Under the pieces are notes generated by a model. It searched no databases. It was not told where the DNA came from and saw only the letters and a list, made by a program, of their open reading frames with translations. Shown here one piece after another: positions 1-12,600 of a DNA stretch of 64,000 nt (its first letter is position 1; each line of letters begins with the position of its first letter). This stretch comes from Branchiostoma lanceolatum. Its lineage: Eukaryota; Chordata; Leptocardii; Amphioxiformes; Branchiostomatidae. A program made the translations under genes and the position numbers. Location of the stretch: the NCBI RefSeq assembly GCF_035083965.1, contig NC_089738.1:5355398-5419397 (forward strand). Direction: 5' to 3'.

Positions 1-172
1 GACTAACTACGCCGGCTATAGCGAGAAATTTTGCCAGGGAAGTTTGGCCACTATAGGGTTTCATTCGCAGGCGTGGTTATCCTACAGTGAGCTGACTCTA
101 TTTGGCCGATTGTTCCTTTTTTTGCCGAATTCTATGATCCGAACCCCCCGTAGGAGGGTCTGGTGGAGGCTA
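1..172. repeat. Truncated MITE, family A'
   Basis: The right end reads TCTGGTGGAGGCTA, and the body carries the GCCGAATTCTATGAT block (reverse orientation) also seen near 2336-2514, 7623-7761 and 8560-8625. The left end lies outside the window. It is non-coding. Confidence 0.6.
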
Positions 173-566
173 CCAAAAATATACAGCCATTCAGTGTTCC
201 AAAAGCTTCGCCTACAAACATAAATCTCGAATGAGCGGCCATGTATTTTATATCATTATTCTTGCATGAAGAAACAAATGCGGATTTTAGATTTCCTCAA
301 TGCCAGATATCTAATATTATATCCAGATTGTGATTTTATGTTCTAAATTTATGTATCCGCCCTGTCTTTGAGGTGATGCAATTTTTGGAAGACTCGTCAC
401 GGCCGCGTGTTTATTATCGTTATCGTGCGTTACATGTTCAGATACTGTATGACTCATGTCTGGCATTAGAGATAAAGAATAGATTAGAACAAATTTATCC
501 TGACTAACACCACAAGAATGTATAGTACAAAGGACATTATATAGTACAGAGATAGTGGTTTTGAAC
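173..566. other. No feature seen
   Basis: AT-rich sequence upstream of the first complete MITE. I saw no exon with splice sites, RNA gene or clear repeat on either strand. Confidence 0.5.
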
Positions 567-727
567 TAGCCTCTACCAGGCTCGGCGGATTGCTGGAAAA
601 ATTGGCCAAATACTGAAATAGACTATTGTGAGTATTGTCCCTCTCTCCGTAGCCGACTCCCTTAGCATACTATTCACTCTATTTGGCCAATTTCTACTAT
701 TTTTCCAGCGATCCGCGGTAGAGGCTA
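567..727. mobile_element. MITE, family A (TAGCCTCTACCAGG ends)
   Basis: Starts TAGCCTCTACCAGGCTC and ends GGTAGAGGCTA in inverted orientation. Inner arms also pair (tagtagaaattggccaaa-type block). No coding capacity. Other copies lie at 3040, 8676, 13891, 28816, 33397 and 53954. Confidence 0.8.
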
Positions 728-1185
728 ATACGTTTTGACCCCGGTTTTGACTACGAGCATACACAGGCCCCAAATCACTGTTCGAAGGGAAACGTAGGTA
801 ATGTAATTCCACATTCAACACTCTACGAAGAGAGATACTGTATAAAACATTTCAGTTCCAGACGTATTCTGTCGATTCATCCATGTTTACCCCCCTCCCC
901 GATATAAATCGAAACGCGTACCAGGAAAAATACACTGTACTGTTTCATCTAGATAAAGGGTAGTATTCGGTTACTTCCCATGAAAAAATTCAAGTTCACA
1001 CTTCCGCCAGATGTCCGGTATAACGAGAATTGTGTTATGCCGATGTTCAGCCGATGTCTCCAAATGTTGTCATGTTGTTTACAGTATTGTCCGATTTGAA
1101 AGCAAGCCTTTGTGAAAAGAATACATTGTCTGTGGATGTAAATGACCTATTGTTTGGGCGGTGCAAATAAAAGACACAACGCGGC

Positions 1186-1424
1186 TAGCCTCCGTTTTCA
1201 GGCCATCTGGGCGACGCCGGCGTTAATTTTTTGTGTGGAGCGCTGATTCGCGATTTTCAACTTATCGGGGCCAGGATTTTCTTTTGCTGTAGAAGTCGTT
1301 TTGCCGCCCGTGGATACGATTTCTACAGCAAAAATATCCTGGCCCTGAAAATCGCGATTCAGCGCTCCAATTAAAAAATAAAAATAAACGCCTCCGCCGC
1401 CCAGAATGCCTGCAATGGAGGCTA
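1186..1424. mobile_element. MITE, family B, with 9-bp TSD
   Basis: Inverted ends TAGCCTCCG... and ...TGGAGGCTA, with internal arms sharing the GGGGCCAGGAT block. It is flanked by caacgcggc on the left and caacgcagc on the right (8 of 9 identical), read as a target-site duplication. A 9-bp duplication suggests a Mutator-like transposase acting in trans. Short ORFs inside are by-products of the hairpin. Confidence 0.8.
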
Positions 1425-1698
1425 CAACGCAGCGTATTTTGAACCACAAGAGAAAATTATGGGCTATAATTTCTTTAAAAAGTTGCTACTTTCGTCTCTG
1501 ACCAGTATCAATTTTTTTTCTCGAAATAGCAAAAGAGGAAGATTCCATTTGCACTTCTGAAATACGATGAAAGCTTTAGTTCTTAGACGAAACATCTGAT
1601 CTGTAGCCTTGTCCAAGACTAGAGAGCAAGGAGGTTAGAATAACCACCTTGCCTACAGTTTCTTTGTGGCAGAACCGGTTACAAAAACACCTGGACGC

Positions 1699-1951
1699 TA
1701 GCCTCCGTTGCAGACTTCTCACACGGCGATTTTTCAACTTATCGGGGCCAGATTCTTTGGCTGGGGGGCCGTATCTGCTTTGGGACCGTACCTGCTGGGG
1801 CACCGTATCTGCTTGGGATCCTGTAACCGCGGTGTTTCCTGGATCGACCCCCACGCAGATACGGGGCCTCAAGCAGATATGGCCCCCAGCCAAAGAATCT
1901 GGCCCCGTTAAGTTGAAGAATCACCGTGGGAGAAGCCTGCAACGGAGGCTA
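1699..1951. mobile_element. MITE, family B, long hairpin
   Basis: Almost the whole 253 bp folds back: the left arm CTTATCGGGGCCAGATTC is mirrored on the right by GAATCTGGCCCCGTTAAG. Ends are TAGCCTCCGTTGCAG and CTGCAACGGAGGCTA. The flanks cctggacgc / ggtggacgc match at 7 of 9 positions, in line with the 9-bp duplication of the family. Confidence 0.8.
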
Positions 1952-2335
1952 GGTGGACGCATATGCATAACAGTTCAGGTAAGGTAAATGACCTAAAAGA
2001 GATACTTAGAAGATCGATACCCCCATTTGCGTCAAAACTACCCAGATCATGGCAGATGATCTGTTTATTCTTAAACAAACGGGGGGAAGATTCTGTCCAT
2101 ATGGCCAACACTGGATGTTTTCATATTGAATTCTTTTTTTCTGTTGATAGAAAAACTTTTCGAACGATTTTTCTGTATCTTATGTTGACAGACGACAGAA
2201 AGTGACTTGAGTTTGTCCAGTCAAGAAGACGATATTCAACGCGATTTTATATACACTGTAATCCAATATTTTTCCTGTTCGCTCCTTTTATTAACCTCTG
2301 TTGTCTACTAAATTCAGACGGCGAATGTTGAATAC

Positions 2336-2514
2336 TAGCCTACATCAGGCCTTCCTGCGTTGAATTCGGCAAAAAAGGGAATAATTTGACTTTAGGAGAG
2401 TCAGTCTACTACCAGAGGGTTAACATTACCTGCAAATGAAAACCTACGGCCAAACTCTCCTGGCAAATATTCTCCTTATTGTTATAGCCGGCATAGTTAC
2501 TCTGGTAGAGACTA
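2336..2514. mobile_element. MITE, family A'
   Basis: Begins TAGCCTACATCAGGCCTTCC, contains the GAATTCGGCAAAAAAGGGAA block, and ends GGTAGAGACTA in inverted orientation. Non-coding. Confidence 0.7.
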
Positions 2515-3039
2515 GTTGAATATCGGTGATATTTTAAACATAGGATCATGCATGGCCCACTTTTATATATGTTTTCAGTAAGCTATCGTGTAAAATGTCG
2601 AAGTTCAGTCAGACCAAGGGTCACTGACACTGACAGCCATAAACCGTGAAGTTGTTAAACTTGGTCTAGACGATAAAGATCTATTCTGGGATAACCCAGT
2701 CTGTCTTCCGTGCCTCAGAAACTCTACGGAAATGTGACCTTTTCCCGAACAAACCTCGAGGCAAAACAAATGGGTAGAGAAACCGTGAGGTCCCAAAATA
2801 GCTGCATTCCTCACACTTGATTGACAGTTGCTAACGGACAGGAGACAGACACCCGAGTTATCACATGTAACATGTACATGACAAACATCACACTTCATAG
2901 ACGTAACAACCACCGATCCTTGGCAACCTCGACCACTGCAGTACAGTGGCAAAAACAACAACTTCTATAGTGGGATCACTGGGATGTAAGAAAAAAGAAT
3001 CTTTATGGCTCTCATTTGCTCTCATAGCAAAACTAGTTG

Positions 3040-3282
3040 TAGCCTCTACCAGGCTCCACGGTTCGCTAGGAAAATAGTAGGAATTGGACAAATAGATTAA
3101 TTCATTCATTAATAATACACCAGAGAAGTGAGCTAGCCAGGGAGTACAGTCGCAGCCAGGGAGTACAGTCGCAAACTGTACTCCCTGGCTACATGTAGCT
3201 AACTTCTCTGGCGTGTCTGTCTACTAGTATTTAGCCAATTTCTGCTATTTTTCTGGCGACTTGTGGAGCATGGTAGAGGCTA
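3040..3282. mobile_element. MITE, family A, with inner palindrome
   Basis: Ends TAGCCTCTACCAGGCTCC / GGTAGAGGCTA. The centre holds a second palindrome: CCAGGGAGTACAGTCGC occurs twice directly and is then mirrored by ACTGTACTCCCTGGCTAC. Non-coding. Confidence 0.75.
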
Positions 3283-3423
3283 GCAAATTGTCTATCTTTG
3301 TTTTCTTGAAGATTCCGTAGTTTACTGAGCGATCTGTATCTGTGTTGAAGTAAAAACATATTATTTTGCGTCACTTTGTGTAAAAGAATGATTTTTAGTA
3401 AAAAGCTTTTCGTTGCCATTTTT

Positions 3424-3470
3424 TAGCCTCTACCAGGCTTCCGTCCTATTGCTGGGAAAAAAGAATTATT
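3424..3470. repeat. One-ended family A fragment
   Basis: TAGCCTCTACCAGGCTTCC followed by the GCTGGGAAAA block, with no matching right end nearby. It lies just upstream of the GPR161 start. Confidence 0.5.
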
Positions 3471-3560
3471 TTTCAAGTATTGTGCACAGCGTGTGTGTCT
3501 TTCGTTTGATAACCAGTACATAGTGTGATACCAAATTTGTTTCTGATGATGTATATTTTC

Positions 3561-3568
3561 TTCACAGA
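3561..3568 (+). other. Candidate 3' splice site of GPR161 5'UTR exon
   Basis: The tract ttttcttcacag ends at 3567, 85 bp upstream of the chosen ATG. It has a pyrimidine run and an AG, so the first coding exon may begin at 3568 and be preceded by an untranslated exon. This rests on splice-site appearance only. Confidence 0.35.
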
Positions 3569-3652
3569 TAATTCTTCCGTAGTCATCATCACTTAAGTCA
3601 AGGTTATGGATCTCTGAAGAACCGCGTTGCAAAAGGAAAACCCCTGTTGAAG

Positions 3653-6600
3653 ATGGTCGAAGGATGGATCACGCAAAACAACATGACAAACTCTACAAAT
3701 CCAATCTGGAGACTTGGTACCACCCCACTTCAAGAAAACGCTTCTTCAAACCGCTTTCTGGAGAACTCTACCGCCAACGGACTGCCGTGGACTCTATCCT
3801 CCTCACTAGATAACTCAGGAGACTCCGTCTATACTACTCAATATGTTGCAGGGCAAACAAGTGCAATAATACTGATATTTCTAGCGTCTTGTGTGGGAAA
3901 TTTTCTCGTGGCGTTTACGTTATGGAGAAAAGCGTATCTACTGACTGTCAGCAACAAGTTTGTCTTCAGTCTGACCGTGTCCAACTTTCTGCTGTCTCTG
4001 CTGGTTTTCCCGTTCTGTGCGGCCAGCGCTGTACTCAGGAGATGGATATTTGGGGTGGTTTGGTGCAATTTTACCGGTTTCGTCACCATCTTGGTCAGTT
4101 CTGCAAGTCTACTCACCCTCGGTATCATCGCAATAGACAGGTGAGTTGTGCGTTGTATAATTACATATTTATCATATATTTATTATTTATCATATAAGCG
4201 CGGTGTGAAGACTAGCCGACTGCAGCCAACCGCTGCGTCAGGGAACCCCGCAGCAGTATAATCAAATACTGGATACTACTACTATATTATGTGGTCATAT
4301 CTGGCTAATATCTGGCCAATAAAAACGTGGGACTTTTCATAAGCCGAACACGGCCTCTCGACCTTCCCCCGACCATGGTTGGGAGTGGATCGGGAGCTAG
4401 GCCGGCTGTGGTCGGCTTGTGTTCGGGGCGCGGTCGGCTGGTGTTTGGCTGAGCCAGCCGAATGTTTTGATATTTCAAAAACATTCCCCTGTTGACGGGA
4501 GGTCTGAGATGGGTTGGCTGGTGGTTGGCTGGTGGTTGGGAGTAAGTATTTGGAATTGGTCAAACGTTTCAGGTAGTAGTAGTAGTACGATCCACCGTTT
4601 CGTCAGTGACTGTTTTGGTATCGTTAAAATCTCACATATTGTAAAACATACTTCTATCTGTTGTTTTAGCACATTGTGACGTTAGGTCTACTTTACTACT
4701 CGTCGACACAAAGAAAGGGTGACAAAATAACTAGAAAGCCCGACAAAAAAACGCTTAAAAACATGTCAAAAACCATCCAGAGCCCAACCTCTATTTTGCA
4801 GCTTTAAATTGTTTATATGTGGATAAATGTCGCTCAAGAAATGCACATGAGTGCAAGCTTACTCTCCAAGCAGATGAGGGGTTGTGGCTGGGTTTTGTCG
4901 GGCTTTCTACTTTGTCATGTTTTTTTTGTCTCTTGTGGGGTTTGAAGAGACAAAAACATGACAAAGTAGAAAGCCCGACAAAAACGCCTGAAAACGCGTC
5001 AAAAACCAGCCATAATAACCCGTCCTCTGCTTGGAGAGTATGCTTGCTTGGGTGGCCGTTTTTTTGTGGACTTTGATGCTCGATGTATCAACTCCCTCCC
5101 TGTGTTTCCCCACCGACCCTCTGACTCCATCGCCCCAGTAACTGCTAAAATTCAGCCCAGCGAAAAATCTGTTTAGAAAGAACACAAACGTTTTTTAATG
5201 TCCAGATGCCAAGCCTTTACCCGTACCGAGCAAGAACAATGGCGGCCTTGTACAGCTTTCTTTTGTCTGATCCCTACATAGTATGCGATTATACCTCCCC
5301 AAAGCTTTGATGGACAGTTCAAATATCCCCATTTTCCGCAACCTCGTTTTGCTTTTTATTTGGATTCAGTAACCTAGTTCATTTTCTTTGTTCGGTTGAT
5401 CCCCTTACATACTAGTTCGTTGCTACGGGTCACCGTATAATGGGACGTCACAGAAACGGGCCTTCTATAAATATCGTGTGTTTCTAACACAACAAGTAGC
5501 AATATTTATCGCTGTAGTATCCTTCAAGTATGAAATTATTATTTTTAGTGGTAAATGCGAAGAACGTAGGTTTGCCTTTATGCCATACACCAATGAGTTT
5601 TTCTTAAACCTCCTTGCTAAAAGAGGCATTTGAGCCGTTTTAAAAACAAATATTCTTAAATTGGTCACCATAGCAAATCTAGTATAACAGTGACTTGAAG
5701 AATTTAATCGAATTTTTCTAGATCTATTCAAGTGGCTATTGTTTTAGCTTGAAATGTTTGAAATCAAACGTACCATAATACAAATCTGACTGTGAGAATA
5801 TATCGCAAACACCTCTTATTTTCTACCTATATTGTTGCCCTAACTTTCCTGAAAATAATTGCAATACTGCTAGCGAACGGACGATAGTTTTAAAAGACAA
5901 GTCTTCGACCTCAACCCCAAAACATTACGCTACGTTTACCCACGCGATGAATAACAGGCATTCTATTCTTGAATTTCTCGCCTATACGCGAGTGTCAATG
6001 TTACGTCTGGGGGGACTTGACAGCTGCCTGAGAAATGTGTATACCCGGGCCCGAGCGCTATTTCTGTCTTCGATGTCACCATGTCGTGTCGGTCCGCGAT
6101 AAACAAGGCATGTCTTCATGGTACAAATATTCCTCAGGTCATGTATTAATAGTAACAAAGGCTTTGGACGGATATTGGCGAAGCCAGGTGAGGATATACC
6201 AACACAAGAGGGGCGAAACTACTCTCCAAGCAGAGGAGTGGGTCTGGCTGGTTTTTGACGTGTTTTATGCGTTTTTGTCGGGCTTTCTATTTTGTCCCGT
6301 TTTCGTTATGTGGCCGACCCGTAAAGAAATCGGGACAAAAAAGGAAGCCCTACAAAAACGCCTAAAAACACGCAAAAAAACAGCCGGACCCACTCCTCTG
6401 CTTGGAGAGTAGAGCGAAACGCCCGAAGTCATTCCATGAAGTCTGTATATTTTGCTACGAAGTCACCTAATCTTGGACACAATGAAATGTTTTGATACTT
6501 TCTTGTTTCTGTTATTTTGTCGTCGCCGCCGGCCCTCCAAATTCTATCCAATGTTTTTGTAGTGCGTGTAGAAGGTAGCGTCTGTGTGTTATTTTTGGAA

Positions 6601-9600
6601 ACACAAGCCGGCTAGACTAACATTTGTAGTAACCAAATAACATTTTGCTGACAGCAAGTTTCCAAGAGACAGATACTGTAATTCACTTTATCCACACGGT
6701 AGCAAAATTTCACGGTGTAAGGAAAATTGACATTTTCACTGAACTTTAACTTTACGGTGGCGGCAAGTGAACGGATTCTGAATAATAACAACTGTATTTT
6801 CACGATGATGATAAGTTCTCGGTACAGAGGTGACCGTGAAAACATTGAACATATAGTTACAGTGAAAGTAACAAGAATTACAGTATCGTATCCAGCGATG
6901 GCGAAAAGCTACGAAAACTAAAGCTTCTATTGACGCTGAAGAAGAGTGATGGATGTCACTCGAAACGTCCGGAAATAAATCTCCGAATTTTTATCCAGTT
7001 GTAGAGTTTGAATTGTCTTTGTATTTTGTTTACCTGGATGTCTAGCCTTCACAAACGTATAAAGCTTCTATAGAACTCTAATTAGCCTTTGAAATCTCCG
7101 ACCGAATAATTGCATTACCTTAGAATAATGAAAACATAACACCCAAATCCTTGTCTTTCTGCCCCCGCCATGCCTTTGTTTGATTGATATGGGGTCTATT
7201 TTTAGCCTGGCTCTCAGTAGGTGTGTTGAAGGGCGCGACCTCTCACCGGGGAGTCTAATTTACTGCACTCAGGGCGGCTGTGGTCGGGTCTATTTACATG
7301 TTACATGCATGCAGCTTGTATACTCTCCAAGCAGAGGTTAGGCTCCGGTGTTAAAGGTTCGGACGTTTTTAGGCAATTTTTGTACTTTGTCACATTTTCT
7401 TTATGTCGCCAAGCAAAAGACCCGACAAAAATGCATAAAAACGTCCAATACTAGCCGGAGCCTACATGTACTCTGCTTGTCCGGTGATAGGATCTGTTGA
7501 CAGACGGTCTGTCTACCTCCTTGGTCTAACCTAGTACAATTTCTGCTGACATGCCTGCAACCTTGCGAAACCTTATGTTATCTCAGTCACATGAACAGGC
7601 CAGGGTCTTAGCCTCCTTTGCATAGCCTCCTCTTACGGCCGTATGAAATCGTAGAATTCGGCAGAAAAAGGAATAATTAGCAAGTAGAGTCAGTCCACAG
7701 TGAAGATCACATTTCTCTCGTTGCAAGTGAAACCCTGGCGTAGTTAGTCTGGTAGAGACTATCCTTTGCAGGCCTCCCGGGTAGCCTGGAAACCATACCG
7801 TCGGGAGCTCCCCGGTTTCTCTTCGGTGCTGGGAGTGATGCCCGCCCGCCCTGAAAGATTAGCCCGCCCGGGGTTGTGTTTCTGACCAAAACAAGTCTGC
7901 TTGGAGAATAACGATCCTACCACCAGTAGGAAGGCCTGGTGGAGGCTACGCCAAAAGACAGGCTAAAAACGCCTATCCGTGATTCTATATTTATCCTCAA
8001 CAGTCAGCACTTCGCAAAGTATTTAGGTTACACGTCAGAGGACGGCTAAGAAAACATCACTTAGCGCGACGCGCTCGTCTCGGCGTCTGGCTAAGGACTA
8101 TTCGTGGTGAAACGAGACCCAAGCGACGCTCGGACAGCTAATTAAAGACTTGTTGAGGGAAATATAGACGATTTATGGCAAGTCATAAATTATCTGTCGC
8201 TGGGATTACGCGTCGGTAGTTTCCTGTGGAGCGATACAGCGACCAGACGAAAATTCCGAGGATAACTTGAATGTTACAAGTATTCGAGCCCTCTTTTGAG
8301 ACACTGGTTTACTATTTTCTTGCGCATATCTGTTTTCTGAATTCGTCGCATGTATTTCTGCTCTCTTTCTTCACTTAGTAAAAATTTGGACCACGTTTTG
8401 GGGCATAAATAGACCTGTTTTCTTTCAACAAAGTCAGACTTTGTGAGCTTGCGTAGAACGGCATCCAGAATGAAAGATGGCGTCCCGAAACGTAATCTCT
8501 AAGCAGATGTCGGGTGGAAGATGATAACGTTTTCTGACTTCTCTGGCAGTTCTATTATAGCCACCACCAGGCCTTTCTATGGGGGTACGTAGAATCATAG
8601 AATTCGGCAAAAAGGGGAATAATAAGTATGAAGAAACGTACCTTAACGTATGCTTGAATATTCAATTTCTTACAGTGTCTACCAGGCTCCAGAGGCGGCT
8701 TGAAAGAGTAGAAATTGGCGAAACAGACAAACCGCACCCCTGTAGGCTATAGCGGACTAACCCCTCTTGCATGTTACTGTAAATGCAGAAATGTTCGCGG
8801 TGGTTTTATGTTCGCTGTTTTCACGGCGACCGTTTCACCGCGAACTTAAAATCACCGGTAACATTTTTGTCAAATACTGTAGCAGTATGTAACTATAGCG
8901 CTGCGGCAAACTTAAAACCAACGCAAACACTCCGGATCCATTTTATTAGTGCGAAATAAAAACCACGCGAACTTAAATGCATTTACAGTATCAGTCCAAT
9001 CTCTACTCTTTCTAGCCGCCTCTGGAACCTGGTAGAGGCTAGTGAAACCTCAAGATGGCGAAACTCTCCTGACAAAATTATTCTCCCTTCACCCAGCGTA
9101 GTCTAATAATCTGGTAGAGAGTCTAAAATTCTGTTGGGTTGGATAGCCGCCATACTCATAGAAGGGAGTCAGGACATGTTGCGATCTTCCACTCAGCATC
9201 TGCTTGGAGATAACCCATAATAGGCTTTGGATGGGTGGAGGATGTAGGGGCCTTTTTTCCGCGAGACCCCTTTCTTCGTTGTTCTGTTTCTGAACATCTG
9301 CGTTTGGAAATTTCTAAAGAAAATATGTAAACCCCCTGTTGGGAAGGGATTCCGTTGTCACAGCGTTTGCGGTTTAGTCTCAAAATAAAAGCACTCCAAA
9401 ACAGCATGCAGTTTTTATTAGCAACACAAATAGAGTCGACCAATCAATCAATGTATGAAGGGCGGTGGTCTATTTTTGCTTTCAACCTATTTTAGAGGTC
9501 ATAGCCTAAAAGGGCGTATGAACTTATACATATATTACAGATGTATTTTTCGTATATGTTTTATTTATATATATTTTGAATACATATTTTGCATTGATAA

Positions 9601-12600
9601 TTTAGCACCACGACCATGATGTAGAAATCTAGTAGCCTCCATCGCAGCCTTTTAGGAGCGCTGTATTTATTTTTTGGATGGGTGCTGACACGATATTCCT
9701 GGCATAAGAACCTGGCCTATATGTTGAAAATCGCGAATCAGAGCTCCCAAAAAAACAAACGCCAGCTCTCCTAGCAAGTCTGGGAAGGAGGCTAGAAATC
9801 TAGGAATATCTTTGTCAGTTTCCCGAGTCCAAGATCCTTTTACATGACCTACTTTAGCCATGTACAAAAATAGGCATAAGAGTTATAATAGAACAAGAGT
9901 TTATGTTCCAGATCCCGTGTTAAACACCAAAGAAAAACTAAAATCGTTGTTTTCATCAGTAAAATATAAGTAAATAGAGTGCTCTTGACCGTATGTTTGT
10001 ATCTTTGAATCCGGTTCTGCTCTGGTACTGTTCCGGTTCTATCTAGTTACATTACATGCACTATACGGCCCTGTACAATTGGTGGCGACTATTGGAGCAG
10101 ACATAAACCAATTAATAAGCTAAACCAGAAACCACGAAGTTTGCAATTTCCCAATGAGGTTTTCCGATAACAATAACAAATGAAAATTCAATTAGATATT
10201 TTACTTTTATTTGTAGAAATCGGCAGGATATATCGATAGAAGCCAATGTTACAAAAATTGATCACATTTTCCAAATTCTCAGATGTGAGTTTACATGCAG
10301 ACTTACGGTCACCACTTGTACCCAAGCTGATGCATGGTTTCTTAGTACTTTTAGGTCGACTCTTTATGGTAGGGATTTTCAAGGCACGTTCTGCCATATG
10401 GCGCCACATGATTATAGTCACATGGAAGGGCTTAGAATTCCGCCCAACGGGATTATACCTAAATTTGGAACCAATCGAAAACTTGATAATACAAATGGCA
10501 TCAGCTCATGTCACATGTGTTGTGTGTTACTTTTGTTTGAGTAGCATGCTTTGTAGGAGGCTTTGTATAGCATTGTTGAACCTCAATAAGAATGTAAGCT
10601 ATATATAGTATACTCTGACCTTATTTTTGATTTCTGTATGTAGATTATCGACACAGACTGTGGTATTATCATTGCCTCTGAGCGTTGACAAGCTATCAGA
10701 TGTCAACGTTACAGATTTTACTAAATAATACAAGATCACGTCCATGACAAAAGATGCAAAACCTGGAAGTTCTGCTGCAGTACCAAGGTCATATACCAGG
10801 AGGCCTAAAATCAACCTTGGCCTTAGTCTTCCCAAGACCTATCCACATACCAAATATCATCGTAATACATCCAGAGGTTCTTGAGTTATATATTGACCAC
10901 AAAATGCAGAAACACACACACAGACAAAGACACAGAGAAGCAAAAAACTATACCTCTATTTTTCATGTAACAGGAAAGAGCTATCCATCACTCAAAAATC
11001 ACGACTGACAGAAAATCTGACCTAAAACTTTGAAGCTCCGTTGCAGTACCGCAGGAAGCCGTTAGGAGGCCCATACATTATCGAACTTGACCTTCGTTTT
11101 CTAGACCCCTACCCACCTACCATATATTATGAGCATCCACCCACAGTTTCTCTAGTCATGCTGATAATATACAAACACACAAACATACTGCCCGCTGCAT
11201 TACTATAAGAAGCTGTTAGGAGGCCCATTAGCGTACTTGACCATTGTTTTTACAATGTCTACCTACCTACCAAATATCATGAATATCCATATACAGCTTC
11301 TCGATTTATGTTGTTTACAAAAGCACACATGCGACCACAGCCTCTCTGCCAAGGCACAACCGAAAATATAACCTTCTGGCGAAGGTAATAAACGTATTTA
11401 AGACCTTTATTCTATTTTTTTCAGGTACTACGCCATAGTCCGACCCATGATGTACCCTGACATCATCACCCCCCTACGCGGGTATCAGCTGCTGTTCTAC
11501 ATCTGGCTACATGCTACTGTCATCGCACTACCTCCGCTATTCGGCTGGGGCAAATACCAATTTCAGGTCAGTGAATAAGTACTTCTGTAATTCTTGATTT
11601 GTTAACTGTAACGTAATTTCAGCTGATTTAACGGTCACTGGTCAACCGCTAAAATTTGATACTCGCTAATATTTGATCACTGATATTTGATACAGTAATG
11701 TTTGTTCAAACCGCTGAAATTAAGTGCCGTGATCTATTCCATTTTCCCCCAACCGCTATATTTTCCTGCCGCTATGGAGTTTTATAGAATTGTTAAAATG
11801 GGCCCGGGGCATTCTAAGACTCCCTGAGGGCCAAAAAGTACTGTCGGGCAGGTCAAAGTTTAACACTGTACATGTGGTCACGTTTGACCTAGTAGCATCC
11901 CTGGTCAAGCAGAATTTTATGCTTGTCAGAGGATCTGCTCCCCAGGGTAAGGGGACGCATGGTCAGGGCATGGGGCGTAGCGCCCTTGGGCCCCTCTTAG
12001 AAAAAGCCGTAAGGGTCAAGATATGTTCATACTGTACCAGCATAAAATTTAATCTGAGTGGGTAGATTACATTTTGGAACGATTGAACGGTTAAACAAGC
12101 TAAAAAAAATCGACAATCGCAGAGTCCTCTTCAGCTATCCTCTCAGGACACGTGATTTATGCACGAATGACGTCAGCAATAGGTCAAAGGTTGTTGGAAG
12201 TCGATATCGTCCGGCCGGCGCACATTCAGAAAACGGTATAGAAAAGAAAGCCCCCAATCGGCTAAAAGACGTCAAAAACAAGCCGGAGCTGAACCTCTGC
12301 TTGGAGAGTGAACCAACCATTTCCCAACCGTTCTATAGGATATGCTCACAGCCATGTCAGAACTACGTACGTTGTCACTTTTATGTGTGAAGTTTGCATG
12401 TCTATGTGACGTTTAACCTCATCTATCATTACAGGTGTCCAAGGCCAGCTGTGCCGTAGAGTGGGACAGAAGCTTGTCTTACTCCATCGTTTGGACAACA
12501 TCATGTTTCGTCGCGCCTCTACTCGAAATGCTGTTCTGTTACTGGCACATTCTCAAAGTAGCCCGGACAAAGTCACGCAAAATCCACGTAGGAAACCGCG

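Noticed and set aside
1576-1987. Overlapping 67-112 aa frames around the 1.7-kb hairpin
   Set aside because: They mirror each other because the MITE is an inverted repeat; no family resemblance.
3838-4128. Minus-strand frame opposite GPR161 exon 1
   Set aside because: Shadow of a strongly conserved receptor exon on the other strand.
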